Positions 7,402 to 13,475 of a stretch of 64,000 bases of DNA are shown here, in pieces; within the stretch, counting starts at the first letter, position 1, and each line of letters begins with the position of its first letter. Source of the DNA: Oscillospiraceae bacterium (GTDB lineage Bacteria > Bacillota > Clostridia > Oscillospirales > Oscillospiraceae); contig JAETSB010000005.1 of assembly GCA_021769865.1 (NCBI GenBank), positions 96,210-160,209 on the forward strand, given 5' to 3'. The notes below the pieces were generated by a model. That model searched no databases, was not told where the DNA came from, and saw nothing but the letters and a program-made list of their open reading frames with translations. The position numbers and the translations under genes were made by a program.

Positions 7402-7992
7402 ATGGGCTACGAATACTTACGGGAACAATATCCCGAAATCATCTCCAAAGATCAGCTTTACCGCATCTGCCATATCAGCAAGCGCAAGGCCCGGTGGTTA
7501 TTGGAAAACGGCATCATTCCCTGCGAGGACTCCGGAAAGCAGACCCGGCGGTTTCACATTCGTCTGGAGGATGTGATTATGTTCCTGGAACGACGGGACG
7601 CTGGGCTGTTGCAGGCAGAGATTCCCGTCGGCATCTTCTCCAGCGGAGTCCATTCTTCCGCACAGCCTCGTCAAACGCTGGACAGCGGGGCGCTGTGCGC
7701 CTTTCTACTGGAGCGGTGGGCAGACGCTCCCGATATGCTCACCGTCCAACAAGCGGCCTCCCTGTGCGGCTACAGGTCGGCGGCCATCAACAACTGGATT
7801 GGGAAGGGGCGAATGACGGCTGTTCCATGCCGGGGAAGGAATCTGATTCCCAAGGAATCTCTTGCGGATCGGCTGGCGTCCCGAGAAGTACAGTTATCTT
7901 CTAACCGTCCGGAGTTCTACATCGAATTGCTGAAGGAATTTCAGGCAAAAGAACAAACCAGCGGCATGGAATGGGGGCCCATGTCACTGTAA
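7402..7992 (+). CDS. Excisionase-like DNA-binding protein with two helix-turn-helix segments
   Basis: This 196-residue protein has no clear catalytic motif. Two segments look like MerR/Xis-type DNA-binding helices: ISKDQLYRICHISKRKARWL (about 14-33) and LTVQQAASLCGYRSAAINNW (about 113-132). The ATG at 7402 is preferred over an in-frame GTG at 7390 because GAGGTG lies five bases before it. It follows the integrase stop by eight bases, so translation is probably coupled. The position next to the integrase suggests control of excision; this is inference. Confidence 0.7.
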   Translation: MGYEYLREQYPEIISKDQLYRICHISKRKARWLLENGIIPCEDSGKQTRRFHIRLEDVIMFLERRDAGLLQAEIPVGIFSSGVHSSAQPRQTLDSGALCAFLLERWADAPDMLTVQQAASLCGYRSAAINNWIGKGRMTAVPCRGRNLIPKESLADRLASREVQLSSNRPEFYIELLKEFQAKEQTSGMEWGPMSL

Positions 7993-8032
7993 AATGACAA
8001 AAAGTATCTTCTGCCTCAAAAGGTAAGGCTTT

Positions 8033-8527
8033 CTATGCCCCTAATTGCCCCAAGAAAATAGCCAAGATTACCACAAATACAACCACGGTTATTCCCACCA
8101 AAATGACTGCCGTTTTGCCAAGTGGCCTCGCTGTCTTTGGATCAGCCCCTTTCTCGTTTGGAAAGTAATGCTGCGTTGGAGAGTACGGCTGTCTTTTTTG
8201 GGGCGGCTTCTGCTCAGCTTTTGCTGCTGCCGCAAGCGGGTCTTGCTGCCTCAAAATACGAGCATGAAACCCCTCAAGCCACTCAATATCACGAGCTTCG
8301 CAGTTTACCGCCGCCATCTCATGCGCGATTTGATTCCGCAGCCATCGAACCCGCTTTAAATTCCGATAGTCTTCGTCCCATGATGGTACCCCGCGCCGTT
8401 TATAAGAGGGGATTTGCTCCATCTCGTCAATATATTTGCTGATGCCATGTCGGCACGAAAATATGTCGCCGCAAATTCTGTCCACCCGTTTAAACTCATC
8501 AAACAGTTTCTCATCATTCTCTAACAT
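8033..8527 (-). CDS. HEPN-like protein with C-terminal membrane anchor
   Basis: This 164-residue protein starts at the ATG complementary to 8525-8527, preceded by GGAGGCGGAGAG. Residues 1-95 are helical and contain RNQIAH (64-69), the R-x4-H signature of HEPN domains, many of which are RNases that attack tRNA or mRNA. A proline-rich linker follows (about 105-135), then one membrane segment (about 139-160). It lies between the Xis-like gene and the spare tRNA, facing the Xis gene tail to tail. Whether it cuts RNA is not known; the HEPN call rests on one motif and fold-like context. Confidence 0.6.
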   Translation of the reverse strand: MLENDEKLFDEFKRVDRICGDIFSCRHGISKYIDEMEQIPSYKRRGVPSWDEDYRNLKRVRWLRNQIAHEMAAVNCEARDIEWLEGFHARILRQQDPLAAAAKAEQKPPQKRQPYSPTQHYFPNEKGADPKTARPLGKTAVILVGITVVVFVVILAIFLGQLGA

Positions 8528-8590
8528 CTCTCCGCCTCCACCCGAAAGATTGGGAGTTGTCCATGTTTTAATATTGCGCCCCTCGGGGAT

Positions 8591-8618
8591 ACAAGAAAAG
8601 GCACGATTATTTCGTGCC
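8591..8618 (-). terminator. Terminator of the element-borne tRNA-Ser
   Basis: GGCACGA/TCGTGCC forms a 7-bp stem with a five-base loop, followed on the minus strand by TTTTCTTG. It begins ten bases past the CCA end of the tRNA. Confidence 0.85.
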
Positions 8619-8627
8619 CTTTCCTGT

Positions 8628-8719
8628 TGGCGGAGATGGAGAGATTCGAACTCTCGCGCGCTTTTTAGGCGCCTACTGCATTTCGAGTGCAGACCCTTCA
8701 ACCACTTGGGTACATCTCC
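8628..8719 (-). tRNA. Intact tRNA-Ser(CGA) carried by the element
   Basis: A complete 92-nt class II tRNA on the minus strand. It has acceptor GGAGATG/CATCTCC with discriminator G and encoded CCA, anticodon arm CTGCA-CTCGAAA-TGCAG (anticodon CGA), a long variable arm, and T arm GAGAG-TTCGAAT-CTCTC. It lies inside the element, 130 bp from the right core. Sequence differences throughout show it is not a copy of the split host tRNA. The bases flanking its anticodon loop differ from the attachment core (GC instead of GA and TC), so only nine core bases match and it may be a poor integration target. Confidence 0.95.
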
Positions 8720-8742
8720 ACATATTTTCTTTTCCGGGACAT

Positions 8743-8757
8743 CTGTTAGCAAACTGT
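8743..8757 (+). repeat. Right copy of the 15-bp subterminal direct repeat
   Basis: CTGTTAGCAAACTGT, identical to 3599-3613, lies 24 bp upstream of the intact tRNA and 91 bp inside the right core. It is a possible integrase arm site. Confidence 0.65.
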
Positions 8758-8848
8758 TGGCATTTTAAGAAGTTTCTCGGCAGCGGAAACTGCAAAATCC
8801 CTGCTTTTATGCGGCTTTGCGGCTTCAGCCCGGACACTTCGCCGTACG

Positions 8849-8859
8849 GATTTCGAGTC
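8849..8859 (+). repeat. Right attachment core
   Basis: GATTTCGAGTC, the partner of 3437-3447, in the anticodon loop of the 5' tRNA half. Confidence 0.9.
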
Positions 8860-8890
8860 AGGCTCGTTATGACCACTTCGATACGTCTCC
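8849..8890 (-). pseudogene. 5' half of the split tRNA-Ser(CGA)
   Basis: The minus strand gives acceptor GGAGACG, a D arm containing TCGAAGTGGTCATAACGA, anticodon strand CCTGA and loop CTCGAAA, then leaves tRNA sequence after AAATC. GGAGACG pairs perfectly with CGTCTCC of the 3' half at 3390-3447. Excision through the 11-bp core would restore the gene. Confidence 0.93.
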
Positions 8891-8926
8891 ATAGTATAAT
8901 TATTCCGTTTTCGGCACAGATAACAT

Positions 8927-8968
8927 GATTTTGAGTCAGGGCCGTTATAACCACTTCGATACCGCTGC
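8927..8968 (-). pseudogene. Second orphan tRNA 5' half (Ser/Leu-like)
   Basis: A second truncated tRNA has the same architecture: GCAGCGG acceptor strand, D arm with TCGAAGTGGTTATAACGG, CCTGA anticodon strand and CTCAAAA loop (anticodon CAA). It breaks off at the same AAATC position, and its core-like GATTTTGAGTC differs from the attachment core by one base. No matching CCGCTGC-ended 3' half was found in the window. It looks like the scar of an earlier integration, or a tRNA-Leu(CAA) lost the same way. Confidence 0.7.
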
Positions 8969-8981
8969 ATAGATCTTGTTT

Positions 8982-9010
8982 ATTATGCCACACTTTCCCG
9001 CCCGTTGCAA
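8982..9010 (-). promoter_or_regulatory. tRNA promoter upstream of the tandem tRNA halves
   Basis: On the minus strand TTGCAA (9005-9010) and CATAAT (8982-8987) are 17 bases apart, ending 14 bases before the outermost tRNA half. It reads through both truncated halves into the intact element tRNA; I found no convincing closer promoter for that gene. Confidence 0.7.
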
Positions 9011-9012
9011 GA

Positions 9013-9040
9013 GGGACGGGAAAATTCCCGTCCCTTTTTT
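9013..9040. terminator. Terminator after the rRNA methyltransferase gene
   Basis: GGGACGGGAA/TTCCCGTCCC is a perfect 10-bp stem directly after the methyltransferase stop. The T-run is stronger on the plus strand, so it is probably bidirectional. It overlaps the tRNA -35 region. Confidence 0.7.
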
Positions 9041-10148
9041 ACCTCCCGTAGAAAAACGCGTCGCATTTCAGCATTCCGTTGTACAGCTTCCGCTTCTTAT
9101 CCGCCGGGCGGCCGAAGCACCGCTCAAACTCCGTGTGGGAGCTCAGCACGATCACCCGCCACTTGGGCGGCAGGCCCTCCAGCGCCTTGCCGAACGCCTG
9201 ATACAGCGCCTCCGCCTCCCGCTTCTCCAGCAGCCGCTCGCCGTAGGGAGGATTCGTCACCAGCTGCCCGTACTCGCTGCTTCGGTGGAACTTCCCCGCG
9301 TCCGCCTCCTCGAAGCGCACGCAGTCCTCCACCCCCGCCAGGGCCGCGTTGTGCCGGGCCAGCTCCACCGCCGCAGGGTCGACGTCCCCGCCCCAGATGT
9401 CGTAACGCCCGTGGAACTCCCTGTCCTGCGCCTCCTCCGCCGCGTCCATCCACAGCTTCGGGTCCATGGACTTCCACCGCTGGGCGGCGAAACGCCGGTC
9501 CAGGCCCGGCGCCCGGTTCTTCGCGATCAGCGCCGCCTCGATGGGAATGGTGCCGGAGCCGCAGAAGGGGTCGCAGAAGGGGTCCTTCCCCCGGTAGCGG
9601 GACAGGGTCACCAGCGCCGCCGCCAGGGTCTCCCGCAGGGGCGCACCCATATTCTGAGCCCGGTAGCCCCGCTTGTAGAGCCCCTCGCCGGAGGTATCCA
9701 GATACAAAGACGCCCGGTCCTTGACGATGGCAAACTGGATCTGATACCGGCTCCCCGTCTCCGGCAGGGTCTCACAGCCGTAGGCATTTCCCAGCCGCCG
9801 CGCCGCCGCCTTCTTCACGATGGCCTGGCAGGCGGGGACGGAGTGGAGGGTGGAATTCAGAGAATAGCCCTTCACGGGAAATTCTCCCTCCCGGGGGATG
9901 AACTCCTCCCAGGGCAGGGCCAGCACGCCCTGAAACAGCGACTCGAAGTCCGGGGCGGGGAAGGCCCCCAGTTCCATCAGCACCCGGGCCCCGCAGCGCA
10001 GATTGATATTCAGCCGGGCAATATCCGCCAGGCCGCCGTCACAGTGGACCCGGCCGTTTTCCGCCCGGACGTTGGGGAGGCCCAGGCGCTTCATCTCGTC
10101 GGCCACCAGGGCTTCCAGGCCCAGCAGGCAGGGAATCGTCAGAATCAA
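9039..10148 (-). CDS. THUMP-domain class I RNA methyltransferase (RlmL-N/YpsC-like)
   Basis: This 369-residue SAM-dependent methyltransferase probably makes m2G in 23S rRNA, as the N-terminal half of E. coli RlmL does. A THUMP RNA-binding region occupies about 50-155. The SAM motif DPFCGSGTIPIEAAL lies near 192 and the catalytic NPPYGERL near 297. No second (RlmK) half is present, as is usual in Firmicutes. The start is a TTG with an AGGAGG Shine-Dalgarno eight bases upstream. It has its own promoter and is divergent from the NfeD gene. Confidence 0.9.
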   Translation of the reverse strand: MILTIPCLLGLEALVADEMKRLGLPNVRAENGRVHCDGGLADIARLNINLRCGARVLMELGAFPAPDFESLFQGVLALPWEEFIPREGEFPVKGYSLNSTLHSVPACQAIVKKAAARRLGNAYGCETLPETGSRYQIQFAIVKDRASLYLDTSGEGLYKRGYRAQNMGAPLRETLAAALVTLSRYRGKDPFCDPFCGSGTIPIEAALIAKNRAPGLDRRFAAQRWKSMDPKLWMDAAEEAQDREFHGRYDIWGGDVDPAAVELARHNAALAGVEDCVRFEEADAGKFHRSSEYGQLVTNPPYGERLLEKREAEALYQAFGKALEGLPPKWRVIVLSSHTEFERCFGRPADKKRKLYNGMLKCDAFFYGR

Positions 10149-10186
10149 AGGGGCCGCCTCCTTCCGCTTGGATGGTCTTTGCGCTT

Positions 10187-10215
10187 AGTATAGCAGGTGT
10201 TTTCGGGGTTTTCAA
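10187..10215 (-). promoter_or_regulatory. Promoter of the rRNA methyltransferase gene
   Basis: On the minus strand TTGAAA (10210-10215) and TATACT (10187-10192) are 17 bases apart. Confidence 0.8.
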
Positions 10216-10286
10216 CTCCTTCGACGAGACGCTTTTCGGGGCCTTTGTGAATTGTTACTGAAATGAAACACTTTTTCTCCCCCGGG

Positions 10287-10297
10287 TATGCTATACT
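10287..10297 (+). promoter_or_regulatory. Extended -10 promoter of the NfeD-SPFH operon
   Basis: TATGC precedes TATACT (10292-10297), giving an extended -10 (TGn). No good -35 is seen. The ATG follows 39 bases downstream. Confidence 0.6.
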
Positions 10298-10336
10298 GAA
10301 TATGAAAGCTGAGGCCCATTGGAAGGGAGGCACTCT

Positions 10337-10807
10337 ATGAACATTTTCATCTGGCTCTGGCTGGGGGCCATCGTCCTCTTCGGCGTGGCCGAGGTGGTCA
10401 CGGAGAGCATGGTCTCCATCTGGTTTGTGGCCGGGTCCCTGGCGGCCCTCGTCACCTGCATGTCCGGCTGGTCCCTGGGCGGGCTGACCCCGGAGGCGAC
10501 CCAGGTGCTGGTGTTCGCCGTGGCGTCCGCCGTGACACTGGCGCTCACCCGGCCCCTGGTCCGCCGTTTTCTGACAAAACCCCATATCCCCACCAATTCC
10601 GACCGCCTTCCCGGTATGGTGGCCAAGGTCACCGAGGCCGTGGACAATGAGCGGTCCTCCGGCGCCGTCTACGTGGACGGCAAGACCTGGACCGCCCGCA
10701 GCACGGACGGCTCCGTGATCCCCGCCGGGACCCAGGTAACCGTACAGAAGATCGAGGGCGTCAAGCTCCTGGTCCAATATTCAGAGAAAGTGGAGGCAGT
10801 GAAGTAA
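10337..10807 (+). CDS. NfeD-like membrane protein
   Basis: This 156-residue protein has two N-terminal hydrophobic stretches (about 1-45 and 55-75) and a soluble C-terminal part (about 90-150, GMVAKVTEAVDNERSSGAVY and TDGSVIPAGTQVTVQKIEGV) of the OB-fold NfeD type. NfeD proteins pair with SPFH proteins at the membrane and are thought to shape or stabilise membrane microdomains. GGGAGG lies before the ATG at 10337. The stop overlaps the SPFH start by one base, so the two are coupled. Confidence 0.88.
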   Translation: MNIFIWLWLGAIVLFGVAEVVTESMVSIWFVAGSLAALVTCMSGWSLGGLTPEATQVLVFAVASAVTLALTRPLVRRFLTKPHIPTNSDRLPGMVAKVTEAVDNERSSGAVYVDGKTWTARSTDGSVIPAGTQVTVQKIEGVKLLVQYSEKVEAVK

Positions 10808-11742
10808 TGTTTTGGATTCCTATTTCGATTGTCATCATCCTGCTGGTCATTCTGATCATCTCCAACGTCCATATCGTCCAGCAGTCCCGGGCCTACGTGG
10901 TGGAGTGGCTGGGCCAGTTCCACGCCGTCTGGAACCAGGGCCCCCACGTCAAGGTCCCCTTCGTCATGCGGGTGGTAAAGAAGGTCTCCCTCAAGGAGCA
11001 GGTGGCGGACTTCCCGCCCCAGCCCGTCATCACCAAGGACAACGTCACCATGCAGATCGACACGGTGATCTACTTCCAGATCACGGACCCCAAGCTCTAC
11101 ACCTACGGCGTGGAGCATCCCATGAACGCCATTGAGAACCTGACCGCCACCACCCTGCGGAACATCATCGGCGACATGGATTTGGAGCAGTCCCTCACCA
11201 GCCGGGACACCATCAACTCCCGGATGCGCGCCATTCTGGACGAGGCCACGGACCCCTGGGGCATCAAGGTCAACCGGGTGGAGCTGAAAAACATCATTCC
11301 CCCCAAGGACATCCAGAGCGCCATGGAAAAGCAGATGAAGGCTGAGCGGGAACGCCGGGAATCCGTCCTCCAGGCCCAGGGCCAGAAGGAGTCCCAGGTG
11401 CTGGTGGCCCAGGGCGAGAAGGAGGCCGCCGTCCTCCGGGCCACGGCGGCCAAGGAGGCGGCGATCCTCCAGGCGGAGGGCGAGAAGCAGGCCCGCATCA
11501 TGGCCGCCGAGGCGGAGGCCGAGGCCATTACGAGGGTCCAGACCGCCCTGGCGGAGTCTCTGCGGCTGCTGAACGCCGCCGCCCCCAACGACCAGGTGGT
11601 GAAGCTGAAGGCCCTGGAGGCCATGCAGAAGGTGGCCGACGGAAAGGCGACGAAGATCATCATTCCCAGCGAGCTCCAGGGTCTGGCGGGCCTTGCCGCC
11701 AGCGCCAAGGCGGTGTTTGAGACCGAGGAGCCGAAAAAGTAA
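10807..11742 (+). CDS. SPFH/band 7 (stomatin-like, QmcA-type) protein
   Basis: This 311-residue membrane-associated scaffold protein has an N-terminal anchor (about 4-22) and an SPFH domain (about 20-180) with VVEWLGQFHAVWNQGPHVKV and DSYVIYFQ-like band 7 pattern at DTVIYFQITD. A long Ala/Glu/Gln-rich coiled coil (about 180-265) follows, as in paraslipins. It starts at the ATG overlapping the NfeD stop codon. The partner is almost certainly the upstream NfeD protein. A GC-rich terminator follows. Confidence 0.92.
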   Translation: MFWIPISIVIILLVILIISNVHIVQQSRAYVVEWLGQFHAVWNQGPHVKVPFVMRVVKKVSLKEQVADFPPQPVITKDNVTMQIDTVIYFQITDPKLYTYGVEHPMNAIENLTATTLRNIIGDMDLEQSLTSRDTINSRMRAILDEATDPWGIKVNRVELKNIIPPKDIQSAMEKQMKAERERRESVLQAQGQKESQVLVAQGEKEAAVLRATAAKEAAILQAEGEKQARIMAAEAEAEAITRVQTALAESLRLLNAAAPNDQVVKLKALEAMQKVADGKATKIIIPSELQGLAGLAASAKAVFETEEPKK

Positions 11743-11766
11743 TCCGGTCCCCCATCCGGCAGGAAA

Positions 11767-11798
11767 GGCCCCGTCCATTTGGACGGGGCCCCGTTTTT
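11767..11798 (+). terminator. Terminator of the NfeD-SPFH operon
   Basis: GGCCCCGTCC/GGACGGGGCC, 10-bp stem with ATTT loop, followed by CCGTTTTT. On the opposite strand TTTCC follows, so it may also end the ferredoxin transcript. Confidence 0.8.
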
Positions 11799-11871
11799 GC
11801 CGCGTACTCCCCAATGGGTTTCTCTTCCCGGGCGCCCGTTTCTCTGGAAAGGCCCGCCCGGGGGCCGGGCC

Positions 11872-12051
11872 TCAGCCGATGCTGATGGCGCTGACCGGGC
11901 ATTCGTCCCGGGCCGCCTGGGCCGCGTCCATGGCACTGTCGGGGACCTCCCCGCCGTGGGCGAAGCCGTCGTCCCCCATGGTGAAGACCTCCGGGCAGTT
12001 CCCGGCGCACAGGCCGCAGCCGATGCAGCTTTCATTGACCGTTGCGTTCAT
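11872..12051 (-). CDS. Small [4Fe-4S] ferredoxin
   Basis: This 59-residue ferredoxin has CIGCGLCAGNCP (Cys9, 12, 15, 19) and a distal Cys51 in DECPVS. That is the pattern of monocluster ferredoxins, where three N-terminal cysteines and the distal one bind the cluster and the other may form a disulfide. It would shuttle electrons, for example to the radical SAM maturase or the pyruvate oxidoreductase in this region. It lies downstream of the SCIFF-decarboxylase genes, beyond a terminator, so it may be transcribed by readthrough or separately. Confidence 0.9.
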   Translation of the reverse strand: MNATVNESCIGCGLCAGNCPEVFTMGDDGFAHGGEVPDSAMDAAQAARDECPVSAISIG

Positions 12052-12069
12052 GGTTGTTCTCCTATCCAA

Positions 12070-12102
12070 GAAAAAGATTTGCCCCGTCCCGAGGGACGGG
12101 GC
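12070..12102 (-). terminator. Terminator after the decarboxylase gene
   Basis: GCCCCGTCCC/GGGACGGGGC, a perfect 10-bp stem with a two-base loop, is followed on the minus strand by AAATCTTTTT. Confidence 0.8.
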
Positions 12103-12134
12103 GGCAACGGATAGTGTGCCTCGTTTTTTGATTT

Positions 12135-13475
12135 TCAGTCCTTTAATACGTCTACGGACGTTATGCCGTAATATTGAAACAGCGTCACGGCCTCCATCCC
12201 GATCCGTTCCCCGGACACGGCGACGGGCACCGCCGGGGGACAGCTCACCGTGGGCGCGCCGCAGACGCGGCCCAGGCTCTCCTCCGCCGGGACGGTCTCC
12301 TGGGGGGCGAATAGGGCCTCCCGGACGGACAGGACCCGCTCTCCCCTTGCCAGGGGCAGGGCCTCCGCCGGGGCGGCGGGAGCCCGGTTTACCCCCAGGG
12401 CGGCGGAAACGCGGATAAGGTCTTCCGGGGCGTTCTCCGGCGTGACCATGAGGACCAGATGGTCCCGGTCCGCGTATTCGCACTCCGCGCCGCCCCGGCG
12501 GAGGCGTTCTGCCAAATCCAAGCCCGTCAGGCCCAGCGGGGCCCGGAGGGTCAGCCGGAGGGGGTCGGAGGGCTCTGTCTGCCAGCCGGCGGCGGTCAGG
12601 GTTTCCCGCAGGGAGTCCAGGCGGCGGACGGTCTCCGCCAGCCGGGCGGGGTAATGTTCGGACAAATAGCGGTTGCACAGGTCCAGGGAAGCCAGGGTCA
12701 AGTACGACGGGCTGGTGGACCCGAAGAGGGCCAGGGCCGCCCTGGCCCGGTCCCGGAGACCCGCCGGGGCGGTTTTAGAGAAGTGCAGGTATGCCCCGCC
12801 GGTGAGGACCGGCAGGGTCTTGTGGGCGGAGTCGCAGCAGAGGTCCGCCCCCTGGTCCAGGGGGTGGAGGGAGGGTTTCAGAAAGCGGAGATAGGCCCCA
12901 TGGGCGTTGTCCACGAAAAGCGGCGTCCCGTGACGGCGGCAGACCTCCGCCAGGGCGGGGATGTCCTGGAGGTTTCCCAGGTAGTCGGGGCTGGTAACAT
13001 AGACGGCGGCGGGGGGGGCGGACAGGGCGGAGAGGGTCCGGTCCAGGCCCTCCGCTGTGACGGGACAGGCGCAGAGGGAAGAGCTCGCCCCCTCTTCGGG
13101 CCAGAGCCAAAGGGGCTCAAAGTCCAGCAGGGCGGCGGCGTGGACGAAGGACTTGTGGACGTTCCGGGCGGCGGCGATGACGGGGGGCGTCCCGGCAGGA
13201 CGGTTCTGGAGGGCCAGGTGAAGCATGGCCTTCACGCACTGGCTGGAGCCCTCTGTGGAGTAAAACGTGGCGGCGGAGCCGAAGAGGGCGGCGGCGTTTT
13301 GCTCGCTCTCGGCGATGATCCCCGCCGCCTCGTAGAGGGAGTCCGCCCCGTATAGTTCCGTGAGGTCCCACGCCTCACAGCCCAGGGGGCCGGAGCCCTT
13401 GTGCCCCGGCATATGAAGCCGGGCCGTGCGGCCAGCGGCGTAGGCGCGGACAAAGTCCGCCACGGGGGTGGTCAT
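12135..13475 (-). CDS. Orn/Lys/Arg decarboxylase-like PLP enzyme
   Basis: This 446-residue fold-type I PLP enzyme belongs to the short Orn/Lys/Arg decarboxylase family (YaaO/SpeA-like). LHMPGHKGSG lies at 20-29, FVDNAHGAY at 187-195 (Asp189 for the pyridine nitrogen) and DSAHKTLP at 215-222, with Lys219 as the likely Schiff-base lysine. Polyamine precursor formation is the family role; the substrate is not resolved. The ATG overlaps the stop of the SCIFF maturase by four bases (ATGA), so it is translationally coupled. The frame stays open upstream through the maturase gene, but that stretch is not this protein. Confidence 0.85.
   Translation of the reverse strand: MTTPVADFVRAYAAGRTARLHMPGHKGSGPLGCEAWDLTELYGADSLYEAAGIIAESEQNAAALFGSAATFYSTEGSSQCVKAMLHLALQNRPAGTPPVIAAARNVHKSFVHAAALLDFEPLWLWPEEGASSSLCACPVTAEGLDRTLSALSAPPAAVYVTSPDYLGNLQDIPALAEVCRRHGTPLFVDNAHGAYLRFLKPSLHPLDQGADLCCDSAHKTLPVLTGGAYLHFSKTAPAGLRDRARAALALFGSTSPSYLTLASLDLCNRYLSEHYPARLAETVRRLDSLRETLTAAGWQTEPSDPLRLTLRAPLGLTGLDLAERLRRGGAECEYADRDHLVLMVTPENAPEDLIRVSAALGVNRAPAAPAEALPLARGERVLSVREALFAPQETVPAEESLGRVCGAPTVSCPPAVPVAVSGERIGMEAVTLFQYYGITSVDVLKD

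Larger units (their letters stand above)
3437..8859. mobile_element. Integrative mobilizable element inserted in tRNA-Ser(CGA)
   Basis: A 5.4-kb element is bounded by an 11-bp direct repeat located in the anticodon arm of a tRNA-Ser gene, whose halves lie outside the two repeats. It encodes a Fic protein, an oriT-like region, a MobV-type relaxase, a tyrosine recombinase, an Xis-like protein, a HEPN-like membrane protein and a complete tRNA-Ser(CGA). No conjugative secretion genes are present, so transfer would depend on a helper. Many of its genes are less GC-rich than the flanking chromosome. Confidence 0.9.

Noticed and set aside
8681..8691. Anticodon arm of the intact tRNA as a third attachment core
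   Set aside because: Only nine of the eleven core bases match, with both edge positions changed, and nothing suggests recombination there.
8625..8752. N-terminal extension of the HEPN-like gene through the tRNA (frame open to 8752)
   Set aside because: The extension translates the tRNA and its terminator. The ATG complementary to 8525-8527 has a good Shine-Dalgarno.
8891..8900. TATACT just upstream of the inner tRNA 5' half as its promoter
   Set aside because: It lies two bases before the mature 5' end, so transcription would start inside the tRNA, and no -35 is correctly spaced.
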